Notes under the pieces: model-generated
The model's database searches: none
What the model saw: only the letters and a program-made list of their open reading frames with translations
What the model was told of the DNA's origin: nothing
Program-made: the position numbers and the translations under genes
In this document: positions 33,921 to 44,565 of the stretch, in pieces
Layout of the letters: each line of letters opens with the position of its first letter
Position numbering within the stretch: position 1 is the stretch's first letter
NCBI GenBank assembly: GCA_016802295.1
Contig: JAESIW010000208.1
Coordinates: 659,948 to 723,947, forward strand
Direction of reading: 5' to 3'
DNA from: Brachionus rotundiformis
Taxonomy: Eukaryota > Rotifera > Eurotatoria > Ploima > Brachionidae
DNA length: 64,000 nt

Positions 33921-34580
33921 TTGAAATAATAAAATAAAAAATTTTTTTTGTATTTTAAAAAAGTTATTTTATCCAGCTTTTCCAATATTAAACCAATTGA
34001 TTAATAAAACTTCCTTGATTAATAAAAGTTTTCCAAGAAGGGTTTCAATGCAGGATCTGATTTTCTAGTATGTTTTGGACACTGAGCAACCCGAAAAAAA
34101 TACATTTTTTTTGGGGGGGCGCCTTTTGACATGGGGGTACCCGGGTGGTTCTAAAGCGAGGCATAGCCAATTTTTGGTTTTTCAAGGATAGTTCATTTTT
34201 GACGTAATTTTTTTGACTTGATACTATTATTTTCAGATTCTTCGCTCTTTTCTGAACATTTTGGTGTATTTTTTATAAAATTATGATAAAATTTGACCAA
34301 GTTATGGCTTAAAAACCCAATATACCCTTAAAAACTTCCGAAGGCTATAATTCATAAAATAATTATCCAGGACAAAAAATACACATATATTTGGAATCAG
34401 CGCGTCAAGATCGACAAGAATCACTATAGAAAAGTTAAAAAATGTCAAAAGTCCTATTTTAGACCTGATTGGTCTAAAATGATACAAAGATAAATTTTTA
34501 TTACAATTAGATTTAAATTTATTTTTAGTTTTTTGAAATTATTTTAAATGGAGTGCTGGATTGCTAAAGATAATTTAGTT
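33921..34580. other. Spacer with a G-rich insert between paralogues 3 and 4
   Basis: At about 34110-34160 the sequence becomes abruptly G/C-rich (GGGGGGGCGCC, GGGGGTACCCGGGTGG), unlike the rest of the array. 34000-34480 is not shared with the other inter-paralogue spacers and looks inserted. From 34481 the array promoter sequence resumes. Confidence 0.6.
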
Positions 34581-35105
34581 ATGCAGTCGATTTGTGACCA
34601 TTGTAAGGCAGTTAAAAGCCAGATCAGTTTGGTAACACTTCCTTGTGGTTATGTTGTTTGTTATGATCATGTAATATATAATAATAAATAATTTCAGATA
34701 TGAATTTATATATTATTATATATTTGGATTTTTATTTTTTGATATTGTTTCTTATCTAATTTATAAACAATAAATTTGATTGAACAAAACTATTATTAAA
34801 TTAAATAGTTTAAAATTAGAACAAGATTTTAATAAAAAATTTCTGATTATGTTCCATTTAATATAAATGGACATCCATATATTTATAATAATAATGTCAA
34901 TTCACCGGATAACAGTATTCATCGAATAAAATTCGGTTCATTAAAATATAATGAGATACTGAGAAGACAAATTAGTATTAGTGTTGGATGCGGCCAGACG
35001 AATCCGGTCCATTTGGCGAACGGTTTTAGGCATCTACCTAGGCCTAAGGTTCATAATAAAAAACAACAAACCATTAGGGAGGTTAAAAAAATAGATAAAA
35101 CTTAA
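34581..35105 (+). pseudogene. Zinc-finger/coiled-coil paralogue 4, gutted
   Basis: The copy starts with MQSICDHCKAVKSQISLVTL and PCGYVVCYDHV, then at about 34675 the coding sequence is replaced by a 165-bp stretch identical in type to DNA upstream of paralogue 3. At about 34852 coding sequence resumes near the C-terminus (NGHPYIYNNN, HRIKFGSLKYNEILRRQ, CGQTNPVHLANGF) and runs to a stop at 35105. The second zinc site and the entire coiled coil are gone. It probably arose by recombination between array units. Confidence 0.8.
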
Positions 35106-35553
35106 AAATTCAAATAAAAGCTTAAAAAATTTAATTAAATTGGTTTTTTGAAAAACATTTGACTTAACACAATTTGTTAATAAAATATTTAATTATTAAA
35201 TGTTTTCGAGTTATTAAAAATTAAAAAAAAGAATTTTTGGTCACATAATTCATGTTATTATGAACAGTTTAAACTTTAAATTCTTAAATAAAATAGAAAG
35301 AGAATCATATTTTCTAGTTTTTGTCGCTTAAAAATTACCTGAAAGATGGCTAAAATCGAATTTTTTCAGGTTTAATCATAATTTCAAAAAGCTTAAGGTC
35401 CCTACAAAATCAACTTTAGGAAATAATTTTTTTTGTTTCTAATTCTTCAAAAAAAGTGCTACAAAACATACCATTGGATTTTTTTTTGAATAAAAAATTC
35501 ACTGTTTTAGAAGCCCTCAAAGATATCATTATAATCATAACAATTTAATAAAA
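35106..35553. other. Probable 5' flank of a DDE transposon
   Basis: AT-rich sequence between paralogue 4 and the transposase start. I could not identify a terminal inverted repeat with confidence. Confidence 0.4.
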
Positions 35554-38500
35554 ATGCCACATTTACCCAAAAGATCTAAAGCAGGATTAACTAATTATCT
35601 AAAAAAAATAGACCCTTATCCACCTGGACATGAATCAGAGACAAAAGACGCCTCTACACAAACAACTGATTACTATTCAAATTATCGAAGCGTTGTGCAT
35701 AAAATCACTTTAGAAAATTTAAAAGATATTTTAGATATCTTAGTCGATACTTTCTCAAAATGGAATCATCTAAATAATCGAATATTAAGTTTGTTTATTT
35801 ATTTGATTTTGCGATTTTTTTCAATTAAAATCGAAGAAACTCGAGAAATTCTCGAAAAGCTTGATTTATTAAATATACAAACATGCCACGAATGGTTTAA
35901 GAAGATAATTGAACAAGATGATCTATGCGCAATATTTAGAGATGAAAGAAACAAATATGCTCGTCAAAAATTTTATGATTTATATCCTGAAATAGATTTT
36001 GAGGCTAAAGCTTTTGCATTGAAACATGGCACACAAAAGGTTCATTTAAAGTTGAGGATTTGGCAAAGTTTATTGACAAAAAGTTTAAAGAAATTTATGG
36101 TAAAGAGCTTTATTCAAGATGTAATGACCAAAATAAAGATTATATTCGAAGTAAATAAAGTTGTAGAGTTGATCTGTTGATGTGGAAGTGTAAATGGGAT
36201 TCTGTGAAAAATAGACCCTATTTTGAAGGTCACGAGCGTCCAGATGTATTGAAGGCTCGAGAAAAGTTTATTGATTATTTTCTTAAAAATAAAGAGAATT
36301 ATTATTACACATACATTGATGACAAAGGTAATGTTCAATTCAATGAAAATAAACCTCAAAATCAAAAACTCCGTATTCTTATTTCTCATGACGAGTCAAC
36401 TTATCGAAATGAGTTTCCGCATAAAAGGTGGATGTTTCCAAATATGATGCCTCTTTTCAATAGGGGGAGAGGTAAGAGTATAATGGTTTCAGCTTTTATG
36501 GCTCAGCACCGAACTATTGATTTAATTGAATTAAGCGAAGAAGAGTGGAGGAAAGCAACTATTAAGTATCCAGAATTAAATCAATCAGATGAATTTTTAA
36601 ATTATTACAAAAATTCTTCAAATGCATGGATTTGTCCAGGAAAAGATCGCTATTTTGATAATAAGATCATTTTAAAACAATTTGAACGGCTTTTTAAAAT
36701 TCTCGAGTTTAAAACTGAATTCAAGGATCATGAATTCGAAATTTTGGTTGACAATGCAACTACTCATACAAACTAAGTTTATGATTTGTCTGTGATGGGA
36801 AAGAGAATAGGCACAAATTGTCCATATGAAAAAATCGAATGGATTGAAAATGGAAACAGAGTTTCAGTTGATTGTTTTTTTGAAAATAGAAGGAGCAAAA
36901 GGCTTTTTTTTTTAGCTAAAGAGATGGGAATTATTCCATTTTCAACCATTTCGAAGTCGATAAAAATCGAGCAATTGAGACAAATAATGGCTAAGCACCC
37001 TACATTTGAAAAAAAACAAAGCTTGAACAACTTGCCGAAAAGTTCAAAATAAAAATTATATTTGTTCCGAAATTCCATTGTGAGCTCAACCCAATCGAAG
37101 CGTTTTGGTGTTATTCGAAAAATTATCAGAGTTGGAATCAGTTATAAAAAAATCAGTCTTCAGTCAGCATCAGTTTTTCGAACATCAGTTCACTATCAGT
37201 CTCAGTTAATGGGTATCAGTTATCAGTTAAAAATCAGTTAATTAGAAAAATGATACAATTAGTTTATTTATTAAACAGTTTATAAAAATTAAAGTCTAAT
37301 TAACATTTAAAACGGATATTTACATATATTTTTTATTACATTTTAGAAAAATTATATTTGATAAATTTTTATAAGTGAATCTACTTCTATATGGTCTCAT
37401 CAAAAATGTAGACCCAGAAAAATATTTTTCGATAGGTGCCGAGCTGGCTTGAATCGAATAAATATCTCTCACTAACAAAGATAAAACTTTAAAATCTTTA
37501 GACCGATTTTTCCAATAACTTAGGATATTGCATTCTGTTTTTTCATTTATTTCACTTAAATAGAGATCAAGTTCATTTTCAAACCTTTTTAATTCAAAAT
37601 TTTCAAAGTTTTCCTCATGGACATTCGGCTCATTGTATCTTAAATAGGACATTAATTCTATTTCTAATTTTCGTTTTTTACTTTGATGTTCTTGTATATC
37701 TGGCTCAATCAGCATTTCCTGAGACAATTTTTCTCTAGAATCAATGTACTTGTCTTTAAGAAAAGAAGTTTTATACAATAAACATGGTTTTAGTTTAATT
37801 ATAAATTACTTTTTGTTGCATTAGATACTAATTCATTTTTAACCAAAGTCTTAAGACTTGAGATCGAAGACAACGGCAAAGGTAACTTATTTATCCATTT
37901 ATCTTTGTTTCTGCGATCAAGGAGAGTCGAAAGCATGTAACAACTGTCAGAGAAGTTTGAAGTGTTTTTTGATTCAATAAGTTCGGTTTCAATACCTAAC
38001 TTTATGAATATTGCACCATACCGATTAACCAAGTTCTTGGTTGATTTTCTAATGAATTGATCAAAATATTTGATTGAAGACGAAGCTTTTTTAAGATGCA
38101 AATAAACACTTAAAACACAAGGGACGACCTCAAAGAAAAATAGTCATTTAATTATTAATTTAAATACAAAATAATGTGCTAAAATAACAATACTAATTGT
38201 GGGCTTTTCTGTTGCTTGAGATAATTTACTTGCCGTATAAAATGCTTGCATTATGTATAGGAACTCTACTATTTTTTCTTTCTCATTAGGCAATTTAATT
38301 AAGTTTGGATAATCATTGTCAATCAAAAATTTGTTCAATTGATCTTTGTCTAATTTATTGATAGCAAATATACACCTATAATGGCTATCCCATCGAACAC
38401 CACCTGGATTTGGAATGGTCAAGTTTAAGTTAGTAGAAATACTTTTAGCCAAACCAGGACACTGGTGGCTTGCGGAGCTATTCTTCCCATTTTAGCCATA

Positions 38501-39179
38501 AAATTACTAACAATCGAATCATCCTTAATAGAGTCGTTTATAATCAACTGTAATGTGTGAGAAAAGCAAGCTAGACGATCAACTGATGCAATTTTTTGAT
38601 TACTAAAATCATTTATAAATCTAATCATATCTTCGGTGGTTTCATCATCTTTTTCTATGGTTATCTCTTCCTCAGTTTCATTGTTATCTTGGTCATAAGC
38701 TATTTCACCTTCGAGTTCGCCTTCGTCCTCTAACTGTAGCTTAAACCCAACATTTTCATTGTGTTCCTCTATTATACTTGGAAGATCTTTTTCAAAGCTT
38801 TTTTTCATGTTGGATCCAGAATCCGTCGTGGCTTTAATAACCTTATCTTGAAGCCGATATTCTTAAATCAATAACTGAAATTAACTGATACTGATCAGTT
38901 ATTCAGTATCAGTTTCCCAACTCTGAAAATTATGTAAGAAAAAATAATGAACAAAAATTCAATGAGCTAAACAATCTAATAATAACGTCTTAAGTGCTTT
39001 TTAAGCGATCTTTTCTAACAGCCAAAATTTGGAATAGATTTTGGAATTGTCTCAATATGTACAAATCTGGTTCAACTTATGAAAACGTTTTGCAAACTTT
39101 ATTCGGTACTAAAATATCTGGTGAAGCGTCTCAGCATAGAAAAAATACATATTTTAACACTAATCTAAATAATAACTGA
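35554..39179 (+). pseudogene. DDE transposase gene, frameshifted and split by hAT
   Basis: Coding text runs in pieces at 35554-36120, 36177-36776, 36786-37118 and, after the hAT insert, 38934-39179. The N-terminal part is helical (DILVDTFSKWNHLNNRILSL, KLDLLNIQTCHEWFKKII). Catalytic blocks follow: LRILISHDESTYRNEFPHKR (first Asp), FEILVDNATTHTN (second Asp) and FVPKFHCELNPIEAFWCYSK (final Glu). This pattern (FHCELNPIE.FW) belongs to a DDE superfamily transposase distantly related to Tc1/IS630, which I recall from fungi and invertebrates. There is a frameshift near 36120, a stop at 36774 and a shift near 37050. The end SKNYVRKNNEQKFNELNNL reads across the hAT target site once the insert is ignored, proving the split. 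Confidence 0.78.
37127..38925 (-). mobile_element. hAT transposon, internally deleted, with 8-bp TSD
   Basis: The 1,799-bp element has terminal inverted repeats CAGAGTTGG(A/G)A and is flanked by the 8-bp duplication AAAATTAT (37119-37126 and 38926-38933), the hAT hallmark. Subterminal DNA at both ends is packed with ATCAGTT/AACTGAT words, probably transposase-binding sites. The minus strand encodes the catalytic and dimerisation parts of a ZBED-like hAT transposase: TTDSGSNMKKSFEK (first Asp), LACFSHTLQLIINDSI, GGVRWDSHYRCI, and at the end YSIQASSAPIEKYFSGST and MRPYRSRFTYKNLSNIIFLK. The BED finger region is missing and there are frame breaks near 38430, 38120 and 37790, so this copy is not autonomous. 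Confidence 0.92.
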
Positions 39180-40166
39180 TTTAAATCTTAAAAAGCTATT
39201 TTTTTTAGATTTTTCTTTTAAATCAACATTTTTGGCCAATTTTTTTTGTGTTAAACCTTTATTACTTTAAAAATTCAATAGTAACTTTTGTAAATTTGAC
39301 ATCGAGGATTTATTTAATGGAAAAAAATTTAGGGTTCAGTGTAAAATTTGGACTCTGAAACTTTTTGTATGAACTTGCATTTTTTCTAACACAATTATTT
39401 TGATTTTGTTAATTATTTTTTCAAATAAACAAAAAAGTTCGATTCTATACTGAAAAAAATGATTAGAGTAACTATTAATTTTAAATTTTGAAGAAAAAAA
39501 TTTCTTTATGATATCTGTTTCTGTGCTAATTCAGAAAATCGTCTCAAATATGAGCCATTGGTTCAGGCGTTTAAAAAAAAGTTTCACAAATGGAATTTTT
39601 TTTGAAAATTATTTAGTTTTTCATAAAAAAAATTTAAACCAGAATACCTTATTTTTTACATACTAGGGTTTATGGGTTGCGGAACCTTACAAACCAAAAG
39701 TTTTTTTAAATTTTTTAGCATGATCATCTAATTTTGATCATAAACCTCAATATACCAAATAGATACTATTTATTAAATGATTTAATTTAATAAAAATAAA
39801 TATATATTAAAGATGTTAAGATTTCTTCTTTTTTGATGACATTTTTTCACTAGATTTAAAAGATAAATGCACTGTAAAAAAAATTTTGTAATTAAAACTA
39901 TTCAATTCACAATGATAGATAACACAAAGCAGTGTTAAAAAATCAAATTGCTCCTTTTATGTTTGATTTGCTACAATAGCTCTAAAAAAATAAAATTCTT
40001 CAAAAATTTTTATCTAAATGTTTTAGTTATGTTTGTTAAGCATTTAAAATTTTAAATTTATATCAACTTATTTGTATATAAATTTCCAAATTGGAAATTA
40101 TAAAAAAAATATATTATTTTTTCTCTAAACGTGCTTGAGTATTTTTCGGATATTTTTTGGTAAATT
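39180..40166. other. AT-rich spacer
   Basis: No gene. A segment at 39717-39765 (GATCAT ... TTTGATCATAAACCTCAATA) resembles 63004-63052, so a short dispersed repeat is present. Confidence 0.5.
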
Positions 40167-40511
40167 ATGGCAAAAAGTGAACGCAAAAGCAAATGGAAGC
40201 GCAAATTCCGCGCCATAAAGCGCGAAAAAAACAAGAAAAAAGAGCTCATGATGCTCAATACAGTGATCGAGAAGAGAATCGAATCGGCCAGTGAAGCAAT
40301 GTCAACAGAAGCGCCAGGTATATCTATTTTGGCAAGTAAAATTAGTTAACCTGGTTTATTTTTAGCCCAAGAAGAAGAATTAATGCAAGTTGGCGAACAA
40401 AAGATTTACAACTCACGTACCAAATTGGACAAAAATGGAAATTATCCGGCCTGGATGAACCAGCGTGCTATAAAAAAAATCAAAAAAATTAAGAAAAGAC
40501 TTAATAAATAA
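40167..40511 (+). CDS. LLPH: LLPH-like nucleolar/ribosome-biogenesis protein
   Basis: Two exons, 40167-40317 and 40366-40511, join in phase to 98 residues (human LLPH about 129). The N-terminus MAKSERKSKWKRKFRAIKRE matches the basic family start (MAKSLRSKWKRKMRA in human) and the signature PAWMNQRAIKKIKKIKKR sits at the C-terminus as expected (YPIWMNQR in human). The protein is very basic and is expected in the nucleus and nucleolus. The acidic middle part of vertebrate LLPH is shortened. The 48-nt intron starts GGTATATC and ends TTTTTAG. Confidence 0.88.
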
Positions 40512-40593
40512 ATTATTAAAAATAAATTTCTTGTTCCTTATTTATTTCAGCCAACTTCCCATATTTATCTTACTTTTTTTAGATTTTTTAATC

Positions 40594-40601
40594 TATAAAA
40601 A
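40594..40601 (+). promoter_or_regulatory. TATA box of the LysM gene
   Basis: TATAAAAA, 42 bp upstream of the ATG at 40636. Confidence 0.6.
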
Positions 40602-40635
40602 CTTGGGGTTTTGAGCCCAATTTAAATTAATTAAT

Positions 40636-41133
40636 ATGAAGAATTTGGAATTTTTGATATTTATTGCCGGACTAATAGCGATAGGCAGTGGTCAGAACGC
40701 CACAGTGCCAGCTGAACCCGAGGCCTCAGCTCCCACAACTCCTGCTGCAACTTCAACTAACATTCCGATGACTACAGCTCAGTTGGTAACAACAGCTGAA
40801 GCAACCTCGGCTCCAGAAATCACTGCTCAAGCACAAGAATCAACAGTTCCAATGACCACATCGCCAGAAGCGATCATCCCAGCAGAGCAATCAACAACCA
40901 TGGCACCTGTAGTTGAAACAACTACTCCAATGGTCACAACTCCGCTTGTGACTTCAGCTGGTACTCCCACTGAAAATGATAGATGTAGGCTTTTGATTTC
41001 AATTAAGCCTGGTGATACGTTCAATGATCTGGCCAAACAACATAAAGTTCGAGTACGTGATTTAATTAAAGCAAATCCGCTTCTAGTACCAAACAATTTG
41101 GTTGTCGGATCAACTGTTTGCATACCTAAATAA
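40636..41133 (+). CDS. Secreted mucin-like protein with C-terminal LysM domain
   Basis: One exon, 165 residues. Residues 1-19 are a signal peptide (MKNLEFLIFIAGLIAIGSG). Residues about 20-114 are a Thr/Ser/Ala/Pro-rich linker with repeated TTxxP and MTT words, a likely O-glycosylated mucin-type stretch. Residues about 116-165 form one LysM module: ISIKPGDTFNDLAKQHKVRV followed by DLIKANPLL and LVVGSTVCIPK, with a Cys near each end (Cys at CRLL and VCIP) that could form a disulfide. LysM binds GlcNAc polymers (chitin or peptidoglycan). An extracellular chitin- or bacteria-binding role is likely. No enzyme domain is attached. Confidence 0.88.
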   Translation: MKNLEFLIFIAGLIAIGSGQNATVPAEPEASAPTTPAATSTNIPMTTAQLVTTAEATSAPEITAQAQESTVPMTTSPEAIIPAEQSTTMAPVVETTTPMVTTPLVTSAGTPTENDRCRLLISIKPGDTFNDLAKQHKVRVRDLIKANPLLVPNNLVVGSTVCIPK

Positions 41134-41509
41134 AGTTAATTAACTTTTTTTCATTTTTTAAATAAATTTTTATTTTTTTTTTAATATTTTTTTGTTTTTT
41201 TTTTTTCAAATAAAAAATAATAATTTCAATTTTATTTAAAAAACTTTACAATTAAAATTGATTTAAGAAGATAGAACAAATAGATAATTTAAGGACAATG
41301 TTCATTGCCAAAAATTTGATATAATTTTCCAAGTTAGGGGTCATTTTAAAAATTGATGATATCATATTTTATCATATCATGTTTCATAAGTTTTGAAAAT
41401 TCCGTTCCAGTGGAAAATAACAGGCAAAGTTAAACTTCTATAAGATAAAGAGCTAGAATGAATATTTTTTTTAATTTATTTATTTTTTTTTAACAAAAAT
41501 ACAAAAAAA
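41134..41509. other. Spacer with 3' UTR of the LysM gene
   Basis: AT-rich, nothing else recognised. Confidence 0.5.
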
Positions 41510-42060
41510 TGGCCACCTTTTGCATCATAATAAGCACGAATGCGTTTTGGTATTAATTCAATTCATTTTTTCACATATTCATCAGGTACATGTAGCCATT
41601 CCTTCGAGACTCGATTTTAAGTGTTAATTGCGATCAACTTTGTTTCTACCAATTTAGCATTGACCATAAGTTCTCGAAAGGATTAAGATCAGATGAACTG
41701 GCAAATTATGTTATTTCTCATCAAACCACCCTTTTATTAGTATTGCTCTATGTACTGGATCTCCATACTGTTGAAAAATCAAGGATCATCTCTCTAAAAA
41801 AAAATCGACTGATGCCAATTGTAGACATGTTGATTTATTAGTCATTCATATACGACAACTGGCTGTATCTTTCCTGCTGTTGCATCCCCATATTCCTTCA
41901 GAGCCTCAACCACCTTGTAGAGTTGTTGTTATAAATATTTGGTATTTTTATTTTTTGACAAAAACTTTTAAGTTTCGATTGAACACATTAAAGTTGATTC
42001 ATCACTTAAAAATACCATTCCATAAATGTTAAGTAGTCTTTTTAATCCTTTTATTCGATC
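41510..42060 (-). mobile_element. Tc1/mariner relic, second family
   Basis: The minus strand shows broken transposase text in the expected order: a degenerate LIFQQYGDPVHRA (family FQQDGAPxH; the catalytic Asp is Tyr), then SSDLNPFEN (SPDLNPIEN) and finally YVKKWIELIPKRIRAYYDAK plus GGHFF. The C-terminal text differs from the elements at 4 and 54 kb, so it is a separate family. Many stops; dead. Confidence 0.78.
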
Positions 42061-42320
42061 TAACACAGTAAGTAATGTTTTTTTAGAGCTGTGTAATTCC
42101 CAATTTCTTTACTAGTTAAAAATCTTACTTTAACAGGCTGTTTCTCTACTAATTTTAACGGTCTTAAATAGTGTTGAAAATCCGGACAAGCGGATCCCAA
42201 TCCGGCTAAAAATTTTTTAAATTGTGACCGTGTCCGCTTAGCCGGCCAATCGTAAAAAAATACGGCCAAAAAAATATAGGCGGTCAGAAATACGGCATTA
42301 ATTAAATTTAAAGGAATTAA

Positions 42321-42896
42321 TAGTAGTAATTACTGCAACTTGGAGCTAGTTCAAGCAAAGCTCTAATGAGCTATAGCAGTCGATTCATTATGCTTCGTCA
42401 TCCAAACGTCAATCTTAGTTTTAAAGCTGTTAAGACTAGTTGCACTTACAATTTCTTCTGGGAACTTATTCCAAACATCAACAACTCTGTTTGTAAAATA
42501 ATTAAATCGATGACTACATTTCTCTACTCTTTCTCGCACCAAGTTCTTGGAGTTTCTTCTAAGATTATGCCTTTTGCTCTCAGGTCTAGTGTTTAAGCTG
42601 TAGCTTAAACCATTTCTGAGATTCACAATCTCCATATTCTTCACTAGTTTAAACATTTGGATTAGATCTAGACGTATCCTTCTTGTTCTTAGACTTGGTA
42701 ATTTTAGTCTAGATAGCCTTTGTGGATACTCCAAATCTGCAAGTTCAGGTACTAACCTCGTCGCTCTACGCTGCACTTTTTCGATCTCATTTATGTCTTT
42801 TTCTAAGTAAGAACACCATGAAATGATGGCATATTCTAAATGAGGCCTGACAAGTGAGCAGTATTGTAGTCTTACTATTTTTGTTGTTGGGAATTT
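42321..42896 (-). mobile_element. 5'-truncated LINE inside the inverted-repeat element
   Basis: The minus strand codes, without a stop until 42363, the LINE C-terminus: YCSLVRPHLEYAIISW, DINEIEKVQRRATRLVPELA, RTRRIRLDLIQMFKLVKNME and NYFTNRVVDVWNKFPEEIV. It is flanked by a 34-bp direct repeat (42287-42320 and 42897-42930) with one mismatch, the target-site duplication. The 3' tail is ATTACTACTA-like. The RT core is absent. Confidence 0.88.
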
Positions 42897-43302
42897 GAAA
42901 TATGGCATTAATTAAATTTAAAGGAATTAAAAAATTATTTTATTTGTTAAAAAAATAAGTAAATTTTAAAAATGAAGACAAATCTAAAAAAATAAAAAAG
43001 GGGTGTCATTTTGATTATGGAAGGCACAATCTATCAAAAATATCAAGACCAGGTTTAAAAATAAAGAATTTTTTAATACCTATCGCTAATGAATCGGATC
43101 AAGAAGAAGTTTCATCTTCGAATGAATCAATGAAAAGGTCTTTATCGATTAATTCGGAAATAGAAAATAATCCTCAGTCTACAAAAAAATTGTTTTTTAT
43201 AATTTTTTATTTTTCAAAAAAAATTTTTCCAAACTCTAAATTTTTTGAATAAAATTTGTTTAAATCTTAATGTTAACTTTTTAAATTTTTTTTATACTTC
43301 AA

Positions 43303-43515
43303 GGTTAATCAACAGGCTAGTGCCCATGTCGTAAATACCGATTAACACTCCATTTATTTAAATAAAATAAGTTTTACAAATTAAAAATTAATTGTTCAAA
43401 TAATCATTTAAAAAAGTAAAACATTGAAATTTTTGAATTTTTTTTCAAAATCCGTGAAAATTAAATTGATATTATTAAAAATTGAATGCTTAAATGTTGT
43501 AAATTTCAACATTAC
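43303..43515 (-). mobile_element. 3' fragment of the 30-kb LINE family
   Basis: About 210 bp nearly identical to 30160-30395, the 3' UTR and last codons of the LINE at 30.2 kb, with one short internal deletion. Typical short 5'-truncated insertion. Confidence 0.85.
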
Positions 43516-43745
43516 AAATTTTCTAAACATAACTTTAATGGCATGGACCTGGGCGAAAACTCTGAAGGTTCCTGCATACCTCTTTATTAAAACAAATAAA
43601 ACCCACATTATTAGATTGAATGTGTAAAATACAAAAAAAAACTACTAGAACCAGAAATTTTTTTTAAGAAATTAAATAATTTAATAAAATATCTTTTTAA
43701 TTTAATTCCTTTAAATTCAATTAATGCCGTATTTCTGACCGCTCG

Positions 43746-44565
43746 TTTCGATATCTGTTTAGCTAAATTCCTTTAAAAAAAATCATTACTGGGGCGCTTC
43801 ATGTTTATAACAAAAAACTATAATTGGTAATTAATTAATACTTTAATATTACCTAAACAGAAAAAAAAGAAAATAGTAAAAATGTGAAAATTACATAAGA
43901 TTAATAATTTAAAATATTTTTTTATTTTAAAATTATAATCAAAAATGTTAATTTAAATTTGAAATTAATGCAGATTCAGATAAAAACCATGTGTAATTTA
44001 AAATAAAATAGGTATTTTGGAAAAAAATTTAATAAACAAGTTATTATATCTAGATAAAAATGCCCAAGAAACATAAGAATAGTATTTTTTTATTCTAATC
44101 GAATATTTGTTAAAATAAGAATTTATTTAAATTTAGAAAATTATCACTACAAGGACAGAAATCGGAACAATCAGCTAGATCATGTTTCCAATGGAGCTAA
44201 AAGCTCGAACAAGTGGCAAAATAATCGCCTAGCGAGCTCAAATCGAAAAAGCTACATAACTCGTACACACTTTGCTTCTCATTTATTTTATTAACTATCA
44301 TTTATTATTCAAGCTACCATCATAGAAGCACTGAACAACGAAAATGACGATGATATGGTTCAGAATTCTCAAAATTTTAATCCAAATAAGAAAAAAAAGT
44401 ACCACATAATGGCAAGAAAATGCCCATTAAAAAATTTTTACACACTTTTTGTTAATTTTTTTTATCTTTAAGTAAAAAAAATCGGAAAAAAAATTTTGAA
44501 AAATTTCAAAATTCAGTAAATTTTAGCTAATTATTATTAGATAAAACATTAATTAAAAAATTTAG
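43746..44565. other. Spacer and possible 5' exons of the NXF1-like gene
   Basis: 44141-44290 and 44320-44400 contain open plus-strand text that could be NXF N-terminal exons: a basic Asn-rich stretch (DRNRNNQLDHVSNGAKSSNK) and EALNNENDDDMVQNSQNFNP, reminiscent of the acidic patch before the RRM in NXF1. Splice sites were not resolved. The left 400 bp are plain AT-rich spacer. Confidence 0.4.

Larger units (their letters stand above)
42280..43745. mobile_element. Inverted-repeat (foldback/MITE-type) element, twice interrupted
   Basis: The left end at 42281-42320 (GCGGTCAGAAATACGGCATT and on) is repeated in inverted form at about 43690-43743. Between them lie a LINE fragment (42321-42896), internal sequence with a short open stretch (about 43045-43200, encoding NESDQEEVSSSNESMKRSLS), and the 3' end of a second LINE (43303-43515). 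The ACGGCATTAATT core also forms the ends of the small element at 63.85 kb, so they belong to one superfamily of non-autonomous elements. Confidence 0.72.
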
